From assembly GCA_049999805.1 (NCBI GenBank), contig JBNGIO010005225.1:1-64000 (forward strand): a stretch of DNA of 64,000 bases. Reading direction: 5' to 3'. The notes under the pieces were generated by a model. It was given only the letters and a program-made list of their open reading frames with translations, searched no databases and was not told the origin of the DNA. Below, in pieces: positions 31,417 through 44,092 of this stretch. The stretch comes from Folioceros fuciformis (taxonomy: Eukaryota; Anthocerotophyta; Anthocerotopsida; Anthocerotales). The position numbers were made by a program, and so were the translations under genes. How positions within the stretch are numbered: the stretch's first letter is position 1; each line of letters begins with the position of its first letter.

Positions 31417-34073
31417 CCGATCTTGCACGAAGTGCAGAGTCCAAGATTCAACGTGTTTACTTCCGGTGCGGATGTCGGTTCCGAGGAAGTTCGCCAGGGC
31501 TCTGAGACTGCGGCGTTACGGAATGTCAGACCCGGCTCCGTGTGACCCGGTAAGCTTGCAAGCACGCATCACACATGTTCCTCTGCGCATTCCCCTGACA
31601 GTAGCCTTTGTCAGATGTATGTTTTCCCGTTCCTCATCTTGCAGTGTTTTACTTGACTCTTACCACGCAGAACCCGCGACTTGTGGCAGGGGAACGCAAA
31701 CTGGAGAGGAGAAGAGATACCATGTGGACGAGCGGTGGAAGGCGACAGACAAGGCGAATGGCAGCCAGGGTGTGCCGTGGTGCGACCAGGGAGCGAGACA
31801 GGCTAGCACACCGAACCATCGACGTCGGTGCGGCTCGGCGTTAGCCGTTCGCGTACACTTTGTCAGACGTGTAGATCCATGTTTCCCAGATATAACTGAT
31901 GAAGCTTGTGCACACACACGCAGTGGCCTGTCGGCGGTGCGTCTCGAGTGAGGCGTGTCCCGTCGCAACAGGATACACTCTTCTCCATCAACCACTGGGC
32001 GTGTCCTGTGTCGTGGCGTGTGCCAGCTATGCCCTAAATTCGGCACAGGGTCACCGATTCCCTGATCGATTCGCCGCTCAATGACCCTGTCCAGTATGCA
32101 CGGAACCGATGAAGAGTCCGGCAGATTCTGATGACTCTTGACCGTCCGGTCTCCTGTGCCTCCTGTGTCCGGCGGGGCCATGTTATTTCCTTCTGCAATC
32201 GGGATGCGAAACAAGACCAAAGTCGAAGCCGCTTGGGAGACCGTGGCCCGCTACCAGCGGTCGCGGCCTCCCAGATGTGCTTAGCCTTGGATCATCGTCG
32301 AATCTCACCGGCGAATAGAATGGCCTGGCCCAACTGCTGGCCTCTCTGTCCCTTTACACTCAATCATCACACCGCTCCACAGCAACGCCGAAACTCACTC
32401 CCAGTCTTTGCTTCCAGCATGGGCAGCGACCGCTCTTGCTCCTGCTACCGCTCTTTCCTCTAAGCGTTCCGTGTATCTCAAACATCGACTCACCCACTCC
32501 ATCGCTCTATACAATACATAGCACTGAATCTGGTCAATCAATCAATGATCAATCAATCACACCACGAAATATGTCCTGTTCTAAGACTTTCCGAGGTGCA
32601 TGTAAGTGTCTAGGTGCACGCAACTGTCCAAAACATTTCATATATTTGTTGAGCACCTCTTTTTGTTGGGCACCTCCATATACAAGGTGCCCACTAAAGC
32701 GATAGGTGAGAAATATTAGTCGTAGTAGGACATGGTCCGTTTTCTTCATGTGGTGGAGTGTTTGAGTCGAATTGAAATCTATAAAACAGATGGTAGGGTC
32801 GATGGTAGGTAAAGGCGTATCAACATGAGTTTTAAGACTACAAGCTTACTTGGTAGGCAAGAGTTCAGCCTCACATACACAGCTCCAAGTGGGTCCATGT
32901 GGGCTGGTAGATTACAAATTTTCGAGCCCATGTTAACGTACCAATGTCTGTGTGGGAAAGCTCTTTGCGTAGGTTGCTAGCTCTTGTGGAGGAGTAGTAC
33001 ACAAGTGCAACAACGTGCTATGTCTTTTGTACCATTGTCTACTTTTTGAGAGGACCCACTCCAACGACTGCTCTGAGGATGTAGAGTCTCTTTCTTGAAC
33101 CGCAACTGCACCCGTCTCTTAATGCCGCCTACTCCTCTCTCAGATCGCGGCCCACTCCGTGTGGCTCCCACATGTGTCGAACCTTTAATGGCAGCCCACT
33201 CCGGAAGGAGCACCACCGTCCCATGGCGGCCGAGTCCCACTCCATAAGTAGGACCGTCCTACTCCATATGTGGTAAACATCAGCTGTATCAACCAAGTCA
33301 TTCCAGTTATAGTAGACTGGAATGATAATATAATGTTAGCTTTACTCTTCATATGTATGAAGTTAAGCTTGCATAATGCCTGTGTACATGAATGAAGAGA
33401 CGGCAACCTGCATACATGACGCGTAATAGACGGCCCGGGTTCACGACGAATGCAAACTCTCCGTCTACTGCGACGGCCGATGACTAGAAATACGTTCTTC
33501 AAGAATACAAAAGCTTCGCTTGTTGAGATGAGACTAAGGGAGAGGAGAGGTGGACGAGGACAACGTAGCGTAGCGTAGTGTAGCTATCTACATTTCTGTT
33601 TGGAACAGGGCGGGCTGGCGGCGATCCTCTCTCGGTGTAGTAGAACCCTCGGGAAAAAGAAGCAGAGCGAGTCCGCTGGAAGCAGGCTGGGGTTCGCGCC
33701 TTACTTACCTCACAATGCCGATTGCAGCGTGGCGCCACTTGTAGATATGTATGTGCAGACTCCGCCTGCTTCGATGGAGCGCGCGCGTACGTACTGCCAG
33801 ATCTGATCAGGCCAAGTCTGATCAGGTCAAGCAAGAGAGTTTAAGGCGGACAGTTAATTCAACAACAGGCAGCGTCTTCTTGAAAATGTAATGTGTCGTA
33901 GGCGCTCCTTCTCCTAGATGTGTCTGCCATTGCAACCAACTTCTTGCCAAGAACTCAGGAGCCAGGTTGCGCAAATGTCCAATCCCCTAGGTTACGATTG
34001 CAGGTGCCAGCGAGTGTTCCTCCACCTGCGATGCACACATGCACTTGCGGTCGAGGATGTTCGCGCTGGTGAC
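31417..34073. other. Gene-free stretch
   Basis: No gene supported in about 2.6 kb. The first part is the PPR5-type 3' UTR. Open frames at 31382-31951 (+) and 31660-32220 (-) overlap each other and carry no motif. A CGTAGCGTAGCGTAGTGTAG pentamer-like repeat is near 33564-33583. Sequence from 32.5 to 33.5 kb is AT-richer with no coding signal. Confidence 0.45.
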
Positions 34074-34127
34074 GGACATCGCTGTAGAGCACAGCCAAGA
34101 GGACATCGCTGTAGAGCACAGCCAAGA
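34074..34127. repeat. 27-bp tandem duplication
   Basis: Two exact adjacent copies, 34074-34100 and 34101-34127, each beginning GGACATCGCTGTAGAGCACA. No gene overlaps. Confidence 0.92.
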
Positions 34128-34351
34128 GTCTTAAGAGCGTGTAGCATTAGCTGGCTGGCCCTGTGCCAGTGCGGAACAGGCCTGCCACCAGCCTGCATTC
34201 TGCAGACGTTTGCAAGTTCCAAGTACGAGCGCCGAAGCAGGAGTTCATGAGTGCGCCAGTGGCCCTTTCCTAATCAGCTGAGATTGCACGCCATGTGATA
34301 CCGCAATTGTTGTCTGACGCGAGGACACGGGGGGATAACTATGTAGCTGCA

Positions 34352-34372
34352 ATGTGTGTGTGTGTGTGTGTG
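34352..34372. repeat. (TG)n microsatellite
   Basis: About ten uninterrupted TG dinucleotides followed by CATGCATCTGCACGCAT, an alternating purine-pyrimidine stretch. No other function can be inferred. Confidence 0.95.
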
Positions 34373-35130
34373 CATGCATCTGCACGCATATTCGGAATCG
34401 GAATGGATCGTTCAAGGCAAGAAGCACTTCAATCTTGGAGCAACGCTCAGGGAGATCAAGGCAATGGCAGAAGGTTGCTTAGCCTCCCGCCCCTCCCTAT
34501 ACACCAGATACCGAGACGTATGCTTCTTCTTCCGCCATCGCCTTCGAGCATTAGTCTACAAGTACGAACATAACCGCTGCTAAGCCCGTCCATAGAATGT
34601 GCCCCAGCGCGGACTCACGTTAGCCGCGTCTACGATGTACTCAATCACTCCTGCGTGTATCGCAGCTACCCAACACATCCTCCAATGGCCGCTACTTTCT
34701 CCATTTTCTCGCTCGCTCTGTTCCACCTCCGCGTCTCCTCTCCTCTCCTCTCCTCGCTTTCCTTTCCTGCACTTGCGTTGCGACCTCCGACTCCTCCACT
34801 CCCTGGATCCGTGGATTCCTCCCATCGGCTGGCCGTCTTTGTGAGGGGATCCAAAACCTAGGCCATGTATCCAGTCCCAGCCGCTCACCGGCCCCACTGC
34901 CTCACGCTTTCCTTACGATGTAGCTTAAAGTAAGGCACTCCATCCATCCCTTTCGCTATTGAAGGCCGTACCATCTTGCAGCGAGCTTACGAGGTGAGTG
35001 CAGGGCGCCAAAATTTCTCCTCTCCCTTGCAGTGTACGTTGCTAGCGTTCCTGAAGCTCGTGCACAGTCTTTGCAACTCCGCTGCATGGCTCGGTGCTAA
35101 CGCTCTGATCTACTTCCCTCTTGTGCAGTG

Positions 35131-35314
35131 TTCTAGAGTTCTAGACGGATGTGCATCCGTCAAGCCGTTCTTTGTGCACGCTTCACAGTCCTCGGTTCAC
35201 GATTTGTGCAGGCAGCTGGTTGAGCGATTGGTGAGGGCTGGCAATGGCAAGGCTGACGACCGGGTTACTGGCCTGGTTGTGGAATACAAGAAGCCTGTCT
35301 TCCCTCTCTCATAA
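35131..35314 (+). other. Possible orphan terminal exon
   Basis: After CTCTTGTGCAG (a good acceptor) an open frame runs from about 35131 to a TAA at 35312-35314. It encodes roughly 60 residues with a balanced, protein-like composition (for example PFFVHASQSSVHDLCRQLVE and GKADDRVTGLVVEYKKP). I do not recognise the family. Upstream, CTTGCAG then CGAGCTTACGAG then GTGAGT near 34975-35000 could be a mini-exon, but no start-containing exon could be joined to it. Confidence 0.3.
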
Positions 35315-35379
35315 TCTCACAGCACAAGCACAAGGTGACAGGCAGACGTAGCGCAGGCCAGCTACCCACCAAAGCTTTC

Positions 35380-36217
35380 CCTCCTCTTTTCTCTCTCCCC
35401 TCCACTCTACACCACTCCACTGCACTCCACTCCGCTGCTCTCCTCCCTTGGCCTGCAGCGGCCTCTCCTCTCCTCCCCTCCCATCCTCTTGCACTCCTGC
35501 ATCTCTCTGCTCTCCTGCCGCCTCGCCTCTTTTCTTTCTTCCCTGGGACCACGCGCTGTCGGCGCTCGGACCAGGCACTCCGTCTTGATCTCCGAGCGCT
35601 GCCCCTTCCGCTTCCCCGGCCCTTCGCCGCGCGCTCTGCGCCGCCAATTGCTTCTGCCGCCGCCGCCGCTTCCCACATCTCTTCCTTGTCTCTTGGCCTT
35701 CCCTGCGCCTCTCTTGGTCCTCTGCAAGCTCTCTCTCACAGCTGCAGCGCCCGGGGCCCGCGATTTCCTGCGGATCTGTTAGGGCGGGCTGTGAGGAGCC
35801 GGAGCCGGGTGCAGCTTCGCCCGCCCAGCACCGACCTGCGGGATGCCCCGTCTTTGATGCTGCACGGCCATGTCTTGCCTTCGGCCCGCCGGGAAGCTGC
35901 AATTTCGGGCTCGGATGTCCGCTGGGAGATTCGGGGAATTGCCAGGACGGTGGCCTTCCCGAAGTGGCATATATGTCGTTCTGGGAATGCTTAGCGTAGC
36001 AGAAGGGGTGTGACGGACATGCCATGATCCAGGGCGTGGGGTGCGGTTGTGGCTGCGGACTATGGCTCGCGGAGCTGGTGGCGGGAGTTTCATGAGGACG
36101 GAGCATCGGGGCCGTGCATGGTGTGTGTTGCCGGGCACGTGAGTGTCAGTCGTGCGGAACCAATCGTGCAGTGCAGGAAGGCTGAGAGCAGGGTTATCTG
36201 AGATAGATTCTGGCAGG
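35380..36217. other. Pyrimidine-rich leader upstream of the WRC gene
   Basis: From about 35380 to 35560 the plus strand is dominated by CT-rich runs (CTCCACTCCACTCC-like), as seen in plant promoters and 5' UTRs. Long frames on both strands across it are compositional. The remainder should be the promoter and 5' UTR of the WRC gene. Confidence 0.5.
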
Positions 36218-39200
36218 ATGCCTCCCAAGCCAATGGCTACGCGCGGCGGGGGAAAAGGTAAACAAGAAGGCTTGGACAGCGACCCTGCCCATCAGCAACC
36301 AGGCTCTCTTATGCACTCCCTCTATGTCGTGTTCGCCGAATCTGGAAAGACTCCCCTGTCCGGGAGGGAGGCTCTCTCACGAATTTTCGAGAAGCGGTTG
36401 ATGCTGCCGTCCAACGGGGGAAAGATGCAGGAGAGGGCCAGGAAGGCTCACAGGAATCTGGAATTGGAGAATGAGGCTATCAAGCGTCTGAGGAAGAGTT
36501 CTTACTTCTTTGAACTCACCCGGGGGACCTTCATGCTATGTAGTGCGCTAGAGGATGCTCCAGATGATGGGGATAACAGGAAGAAGACCACTGTGCCTCA
36601 AGAAGTGATCGACGAACAGAAGTCCTCCTTCCCTTCCAGAGAAGCAGGTACGTGCTTCTCGTTGGAGATCGATACGCGTCTATCGTGGCGCATGTTTCTT
36701 GCACGGGGTGTACTTGCAGTGCAGGCAGGGCAAAGATTATCAGTCCGCTTTTTTGTGGCCATGTATCTAGAGGACGAATCCGTTGCCTGTGTGGTGTACG
36801 TACATGGGATTGGAATGCCTGATGTTGTTTCTGATGTAGCCCTAACAGCAGTGCAACTGTTGTTAAGAATGCCTTTTCCGGATACTGATTGCCTCCGTCC
36901 GATAGGTACATGTGTACCTGCTTTGCATTTCCGACTCGGATGTTGCTGATTAACGTTGTCGGGTGCTGCAGGGAGATCCCGCAAAAGGAAGTCAGATTCC
37001 TCCCCTGAGCTGGATGAATCAACTCGGACTGTGGAGGGGAGACGATCATCTTATGAACCGGAGAAGAGGCCACGACCCACGGTGGACGATGACAGTGACT
37101 GTGATTTCGAGACCATGGTGTTGAAACAGGTGCCCGAATATCTCCCGACTCCAGTCGCACTTGATCCAAGACTTCCGATTCCGAACGACAGCATTCAAGA
37201 AGAGTCCAGGAAGGCTGTCGCAGAGCCGCCCGCTACCCTTCCAGTTTCAACTGTACCTGATGGCATCCCGGAGACTTCAATGGCGGATGAACAACGTCGA
37301 TCGGGTGATGCTAAAGCTTCTGCGGACGTCCTAGGTGAGCTTTGTACTGTACCAGCTCTTTTGTAAAGATAGAACGAACCGCTTGAATGTTGTTCACTGG
37401 CCTTTGCGAATAGTGCTAATCTCAAAGCATACCCGATTCTGACCTCGTTCGATTATTGGGAGTGTTCGATGCCTGGCTATGGCTGGTTTGAAGTGTGCGA
37501 TGACATTTATCTCCCCATTTCGCAATGTATGAGTAGTGTCACCTAGGCATGGAGGGTTTATGCCTAGAGAGTAGTCCCTACTAGGTATGGCCCCAGCAGC
37601 GTTGAGCTGAAGGAAGTTCGGGTTGAGGGCCCTGTATTGACACCTCACGTCCTCTGCCTGCAGCAGCTCAGGAGAAGCAGCTTACAAACCTGCCACTGTG
37701 CAACGTGGTCAAGCCATTTACAAACAGACGGAGGCCTGGTCATCCAAATTGGCAGGCTGCACTTTCAGTGCGACAGGCAGCCTTTACCAAACGTCATGCT
37801 GTCTACACTAACAGACATGCTGTAAGAGCAGCTGACAGGCAGAAGGAAGGTTCTCTGGATGCTCAGCAAGGTGCAGGCACTTCCTCTGAGGGTAGGAACA
37901 GCCATCGCCGTCTAGCTGCGAAGCTAGCGAGCCTTCGTCTTGCACAGAGTCTGAAGCCCAGTGAACTGGCCAGGATTGTACACCAGAGAGATGGTGAACT
38001 GCCTACCCGGGGTGCCAATCATAGTCTACTCCGACTGTGCACCTCGCGTGAAGGACAAACTGTGCAGCAGTGGACTCCGACAAGCACACCATGGAAAGAC
38101 CGGAGGTGCAGTCGCAAGGTTAAGGAATCATGGCAGTGTGACAGAGAGGCTGCTAAGGATCATAAGCTGTGTGAGCATCATTTATATGTTAATTATTATA
38201 GGAAGAAATTCGCCGGCTTCAAGCGAGGGAAGGCTGCTCGCAGTGAGGACAAGCTTGAGTGCAAACCCTTGGACGATGAAGTGTCGGGGAAGTGTGATTC
38301 TACAAACAAGGTCGATGGCTCTGCTAGTCCACAGAGAGTGCTTCCCTGTTTTGGTCAGCCGAAGTGGCCATCGGAACAACTTTCGGCATGCACCGGTAAG
38401 GAGACTGATAGGGGCCTGTCAGCTGGGAAGCAGATTCTTGTTTTGCCGGGAAGCAGCTTACCGAAGAACCTGTCGGATAGTAGCAGTGATGGGGAGAAGC
38501 TATCAGGGAAACACAGCGCAGCTTTGCAAAGGATCAGCATGGGCCTTAAACCTCCAAAAGATCCTTCAAGTAGGAAGCCTCGACCGTCCCCCTTTCAAAG
38601 AGGGAAACAGATCATGGTTCTAGCTGGAAGTGATGTTCAGAAGGATATCGAGAAGGAGCAAAGTACTCGTCAGGACTGTGGTAGGTTTCAGAGTGCCTTT
38701 GGTGGAATGCAGAACAAGGGCAAGTCTGTTCCGAGAATGGATATTCACAGAGTGATCAATGGCCTTGTTTCAACCCATGAGCCTATTCCTGGAAGTCTTA
38801 TCGAGAAGGTTTTGTTGCGGAAGCAGGCACAAATGCTGCCAAGCCATCTGAGCTCAGGAACGTCAGCCAGTCATCAGGGTAGCATAGCACATGGTGCAAG
38901 GGATGTGAAAGGATCTCCTTCGAGAACTCCGCAACAGCCGCATCAAGATACGACTACGAAATCCTTGTATTCTTTTCTGCTAAAGTACCGGTTGGTCAAG
39001 CAGCAAATGAAGAAGGCTAAGGCAAGTGGAGCAGATGTTTCAGAGAGTGACTTCACACGGAATTTGCCTACTAACTTTCAGATTGGCATGAGGAGTGAGA
39101 TATCAAAAGTCACTGGGCTGCTTGATTCTGGACATTCCAGAGGGGCTCCTGCCAAGCTGGTGCAGGGCGTTAAGGTTGTAGAGGCTGTAAAGTGCAGAGC

Positions 39201-42200
39201 TGTATTGGCTGTAAGTAATGAAGCACAGCACAGTGTGAGGACGCATGAATACGAGGGCGCAGGTGTGCAGCTTGTGGATAGTTCGGTGGATGAGAAGGGA
39301 CTGTCCAACAACAGCAAAGAGTTGCCCCTCACACCCGAAGAAGTTCGAAAGCAATCTGGCAGGAAGCGGTTACATAATGGATTGCATAAACTTCCAGGGT
39401 TTCAGGGTATGTCAAGAGTTTCTGCTTCCTCAGAAGGTAACTTTTCACCATCCTGTTGCCGTAAATTTCTCCTTCTTAAGGCGTCTTCAGATAAGCTGTG
39501 TTTGTTTATGTCCTACTCTAAGTCCTTCGTGTTACAGCCACACAGTAGGTTCTCCGTCACCTATCGAACAAAGAACATAATGACAATATGCCGTGCAAGT
39601 GGCATGAGTCTGTCCCTTGCTGATTGTGGGAAATAAGTAGATGTGAAAGTGAGCTTACGTTCTGCTATCTTGATCGTAGGTGTGGAATGAATGACCCCTA
39701 GGACAGTTACGTGCCTGCATGGTACCAACGCCCCAAAGGCTTCCAATTTGAACCTGCTGTTGTAGAGCTAGAACTCAAGGTATTGTCAGGGATGGATCAG
39801 AGAGAATCTTGGAATGCTTGCCAAGGCCCTTGATTTAATCCCTAGCTAACCTGAGGTAATTCTGGCAGCCAGATACCCTCCTGCTGCAGATCCCGCGGAT
39901 GAATACTGTATGTGGTCGAAGATATGCCAAGTCTGCTGATTTTGCTACTTACTATCTATGGCTGGCATTCTTTTGCAGAAATGCCAATGAGCAGTGATTC
40001 TGATGGCTCAGGCTTCCGAAATGTGAGAAAATCTAAGAATGCACGAAAGTCATTCATCCCAAGAAGTTTGGATGAGCAGGCCCTTAACAGAGAAGGGCGC
40101 AGCGCTGGAAATCAAAGTCTCCCTTTCCCTAAAGGGTTGATGGACTATTTAAAATTGAAGAAGGGGCATGGTGGCTCTCTAGCATGTGCTGTCCCGAAGT
40201 TCCCAGTTGATGGTGATAGGAAAGTGAAAACTCGGCTGAAGAATGCAGGGTTTGTGATTGCTCAGTGTTCAAAAGCATTTGATGCACAACGGGCCATTGG
40301 AGGAGGCTCAGGGCGAGCCCATCCTGTTGAAATCCCAAGAAGTTCGGAAGCAAAGTGTTTGCAGGATAATACACCTGCAATTAATGAGGTGTCAACCAAG
40401 CAGCGAAAGAAGACTTTGCAGATAACAAAGATGGTTGACAAGGAGCAGTTAGCGGTTGTTACTTCTGCGGCAGAACCTGAGCCTGTATCCGTGCTTGGTT
40501 TGAAATCAGACTTTGTGGATCTGAACAAGGTATCTGACATCGAGGTTGCAGCCATGAATGTGGAACGAGGAGGATCCCAGCCATCTTGCATCACGCCAGA
40601 TGAAACACGAGTATCTAACAAGGGTGTAAAAGAGGAGGCTTACCCTTCCAACCTTTTGAGTGATACTACTGAATTGATGGATTCAGTGGTTGGAGAGAAG
40701 CCTGCGACGGCTCAACTTGGGTCACTTCCTGCTCTAGAGTTTCAGCCAGCGGTACAATCAAAGTTGGATGATTTGAGTGTGAAGACGGCTGTGAATGATG
40801 CTCAGGGAGAAGAATTGGCATCAAGCAATGCATCAGCCGTCACAGAAGACAATGATTTGACACCAGAACCCAGTTGTGACAGACAGGAAGGAGCAGTTGT
40901 GGGCTCTCTCACTGCAGATGGAAGGCGTGGAGAAACGTTGCCCAACCTGAACGAGGATAAGCCAACCAGTGGACGAACACGAGACGTTTGGTTCTTTAGA
41001 GGCAAGCACCCTCGTGAAGTGGAGGAATTCTGTGCAAGAAATACAGTAAATGACAACCTTAAATCTCGTGAGAATGGGGCTGTAGTGGATGTCATGCAAG
41101 CACCAGTTGCGAGATGCTCTGAACATGGGCATGCACCTTCGCATACCTGTGAAAAATCACTTTGGGACTTGGGAGAGGAGTCCGGAAACGGTCAAGAACA
41201 GGTTAGCTCTTCTCCGGTGGGCTCTCCTTTGGCACGGGATGGATTTTCGCAAGGGAAACGCTTGACACCCGTAGATCTGCGACGTTCATGGTTTCCAGAG
41301 CGGCAGGAAGAGCTCAGTTTGTCTGGAGAGGCTCCAGGGCAGTATCCTATGAATGTGAGTAACATTCAAGCTGCTTTCAACAAGGGATTGCAGCCCCATC
41401 CACCGTCGGCAGTGATCGCGACAGCCCAGAAGTTGAATGGTCAAGGGGTGGAATCTGGTTGTCTTTTAAACAAGATGCTCCCCGGCAAGCATATGCTTCA
41501 CGCGCAAGCAACCAGTATTCAGGCAAACAGTTCTTTGCTGAGAGATTATGCACGAGCACAGGTGTTTTCTGACCTGCCATATAGCATAGAAGCAGGTTAT
41601 TTGAAAAGTGGGATAAACTTGTCGCCTCTGAAGTCCATAGCTGCGATTGATAGGCAGGGTACCGCTGCCAGCGCCTCACCGGGATTGGACATCGCCAGTC
41701 GTCTCCAGACTACGTGCAGAAGACCGGCGGAAAAAGATTTAACTTGCAGTTTGGTCTCTCCACCTGTCGTTGCGAATGGCCCCGGGGCATTCACCAGGGG
41801 CAGTGGGTCTCTTTCCCTCTCTGGGCACCCTGAACTTGATTCTCGTGGATTACCAAATATTCGAAGTTTAGCAGGCTATGCGTATGAAGGGGGTCTGTCC
41901 ATGAACGATCAGCGTTCCGTTGCCTGGAGAAATTCTGAAGAAGAAGCAGGGTGTTGTGGGAATCCGAACAGCCACGGCCTGGCAGTGAGTGTCGCAGGAT
42001 TTCCACAGGACGCTGGCCACAAGTTCTATGACTTCGGTCTAGGTAGAAAGGAGTCGGACAAGCACTCTGGACTGAAGGTGGGGATTTTGCAGGCGAAGGA
42101 AGTAGTTGTGCTAGACGACGATCCTCCGGATCTTAACCAATTGGCCCTGCAGCATAGTCAGCAGAATGGATGGCAGTGGCCCTATGCTTCTGTTTCATGG

Positions 42201-42524
42201 TCCGGCGAGACGAGCTCTCCCAATTCGAAGACCGCTGCTGCTGTGAAAGAAAGCTTGGCTCCTCCCATGCGCAAGGATGGGTCGTCTCTTCTGGCCAGAA
42301 TAAGCTTGCAAGCAATCAGCGATCCCACTGGTGGGCGAAAAATAAGTTTCGTGCCCAGTAGCCTGGCCTACAAGACTTCAAGACCGAGAGTAGATAGGAT
42401 CACTGTTGCGGAGGAGGGTGACGATGACGACGGGGAGGCAGATCTGGGCTTACGGCTTTCAGGTGGCTCATGTGCAGCTCGCCCAAAGACCACGCGTTGC
42501 TGCAATTCTGCTGCAGCAATATAG
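36218..42524 (+). CDS. Large WRC zinc-finger protein of unknown function
   Basis: Four exons (36218-36647, 36972-37334, 37664-39406, 39979-42524) give a 1693-residue, mostly disordered, Ser/Lys-rich protein, presumably nuclear. Residues ~30-110 form a compact, probably helical region (SLYVVFAESGKTPLSGREAL and KRLRKSSYFFELTRGTFMLC) that could be a small winged-helix-like domain; this is a guess. A basic patch RSRKRK starts exon 2. A WRC-type zinc site is near residues 413-437, C-x9-C-x10-C-x2-H (RRCSRKVKESWQCDREAAKD then HKLCEHH), as in GRF and JMJ25-type plant proteins. Further blocks include a repeated GKQI(L/M)VL(P/A)GS element and TKSLYSFLLKYRLVKQQMKK. The end has an acidic run and GLRLSGG. 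ATG 36218 (MPPKPM) is chosen; 36143 is in frame. The 572-nt last intron is longer than most here. Confidence 0.82.
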
Positions 42525-43110
42525 AGATCTAGGCACGGAAACTCTTGGAGGGCTGCTGCTACATAGAAGCGTTGAGCTCCATACTGCTGCCTTTCTCTCT
42601 TTTCATTCTTACATCGGTAGTTTGAATTCCATTGAACTGGTGGAGTCCACGGCGGCGGATCTGTTGCTGACGTGTACCTGATGAGTAGGGTTTAGGATTA
42701 TATGCGCGGTCTGAGGTTTGGCCATTTGGACCTATTTTTTGCATCAGGATCTGCGTAGTTAGCTGAACTCCTGATGCGCGTCGCAGCTTACCAGCGTGTA
42801 CAATATGTATAACTAAAGTTGCTGGCTGGGCTTTGTCGTTAGGGGAGATGAAAAGGCGAGGCTGGGCTGGGCTGGGCTGTGCTGAACGTGTGGTTCCTTT
42901 GATACGGCTGGGGGCCCCGCCATTCTGCCGTGGCCGATGTTGTTGTACGCCACAGCCTTTTTATCCCGACGTCCAAGCTCGAGCACGCGCTCCAACGCAA
43001 ACCTCACAATCTTGCTGCCTTTGGGGCTGCAACGATCGTTCCTGTGAATCCTTGGACCTTGAGGGTTGCTGGCTGCGCTGCCAGACTCAATCCGAAGAAA
43101 AGCAACAGCC
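42525..43110. other. Intergenic region upstream of OHP2
   Basis: Contains the WRC 3' UTR and the OHP2 promoter and 5' UTR. A GGCTGGGCTGGGCTGGGCTG pentamer run lies near 42859-42878. No gene was seen. Confidence 0.5.
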
Positions 43111-43772
43111 ATGGCTGTAGCCACGGCCTCAAGGAGCCTCGTGCTGGCGAAGCTGGCTCCGCTCTCCTCCGACTCCGGAATGCCTGCACTGCACGCTGGC
43201 AGGATCAAGGTGGCGGATGCTGGCACGTCGTCATCGCAGAGGCAGCTGGTGGTGAGGTGCTCCAAGGCGGACGGCCCAGGCCTGCGCAGGCCTTCAGCTC
43301 CCTCCTTATCTCCGCCTCCGTCGCCGACGGCCCCTGTCCCGCCTTCCAGCTCTGCCGCCCCGGCACCTACCCCGGCCCCTGCGCCGACTCCTTCCGTCTC
43401 TGTTGCGCCGCCAACCCCGGCAGCCTCCACCTCCGGCGTCACCGTCGAGTTCCAGAGACAAAAGGCCAAGGAGTTACAAGAGTTCTTCTTGGACAGGAAA
43501 TATGAGCAGCAGGCGGAGCAGGGACGAATCTTCGGATGGACCAGAACTAATGAGATTAGGAATGGCAGGTAGGAGGAACGCAGCGGGCTGCATGTGATGT
43601 TACATGCCCCTTTCGTCTTAGCTTCCTGACTCACCCTCGGCGTTGTGGCCATTGCAGGTGGACAATGTTCGGGATTGCAGTCGGCCTTTTGACAGAATAT
43701 GCAACTGGAGCCAGCTTTGTCGACCAGCTTAAGATTATAGTCTCCAATTTGGGAATCTTAGATCTGGATTGA
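43111..43772 (+). CDS. OHP2: One-helix protein 2 (LIL6), photosystem II assembly
   Basis: 190-residue thylakoid protein of the light-harvesting-like family. OHP2 pairs with OHP1 and HCF244 to bind chlorophyll and carotenoid during D1 synthesis and PSII assembly. Exons 43111-43568 and 43658-43772. A Ser/Ala-rich plastid transit peptide covers ~50 residues. Next comes a short conserved box (RRPSAPS), a long Pro/Ala/Ser-rich linker typical of OHP2, then VEFQRQKAKELQEFF and the single helix with the pigment-binding E-N-R motif, NEIRNGRWTMFGIAVGLLTE, and the end NLGILDLD. The intron splits the Arg codon before WTMF. ATG 43111 (CCATGGCT) is preferred to the in-frame upstream codon at 43066. Confidence 0.96.
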
Positions 43773-44092
43773 TGGACGACAGGATTGCCCTCGCATTTCC
43801 ATCTAGGGCGACGCTTCTTCAGCTCGCAACGACGGCTGCGTAAGCTACTTCCTCATGGGGTGGGAAGACAACCCTGCTCTGCTTGTTGCAGGTGACCTGG
43901 ATGTGTTGAAAACACTTTGATGCCCTGTTACGCACCTGGAAGCGGAGGCCAGCCCATTTCGCCAGAGTTACAGGGCTCTAGTGCTTGTTACGCCGGCACG
44001 CCAGAATGTTGCCCGTTGTGTATTCTTTCATTTTCTGTTTGAAAAACGCAATCAACGTATCCTTTCATGGATCTCTCTGGTTTCCTTTCCAA
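43773..44092. other. Convergent intergenic region (OHP2 / MED17 3' ends)
   Basis: About 320 bases holding the 3' UTRs of OHP2 and MED17. No gene was seen. Confidence 0.55.

Noticed and set aside
31382-32220. Overlapping plus and minus frames of 186-189 codons
   Set aside because: They overlap each other antisense and have no motif; consistent with chance frames in GC-rich DNA.
35335-35994. 219-codon plus-strand open frame rich in Leu, Pro and Ser
   Set aside because: Same compositional cause on the other strand. It resembles a transit peptide only because of CT-rich DNA, and no mature domain follows.
35309-36106. 265-codon minus-strand open frame, rich in Arg/Glu/Gly
   Set aside because: Product of the pyrimidine-rich plus strand; low-complexity composition, no motif, no splice context, and it lies in the presumed leader of the WRC gene.
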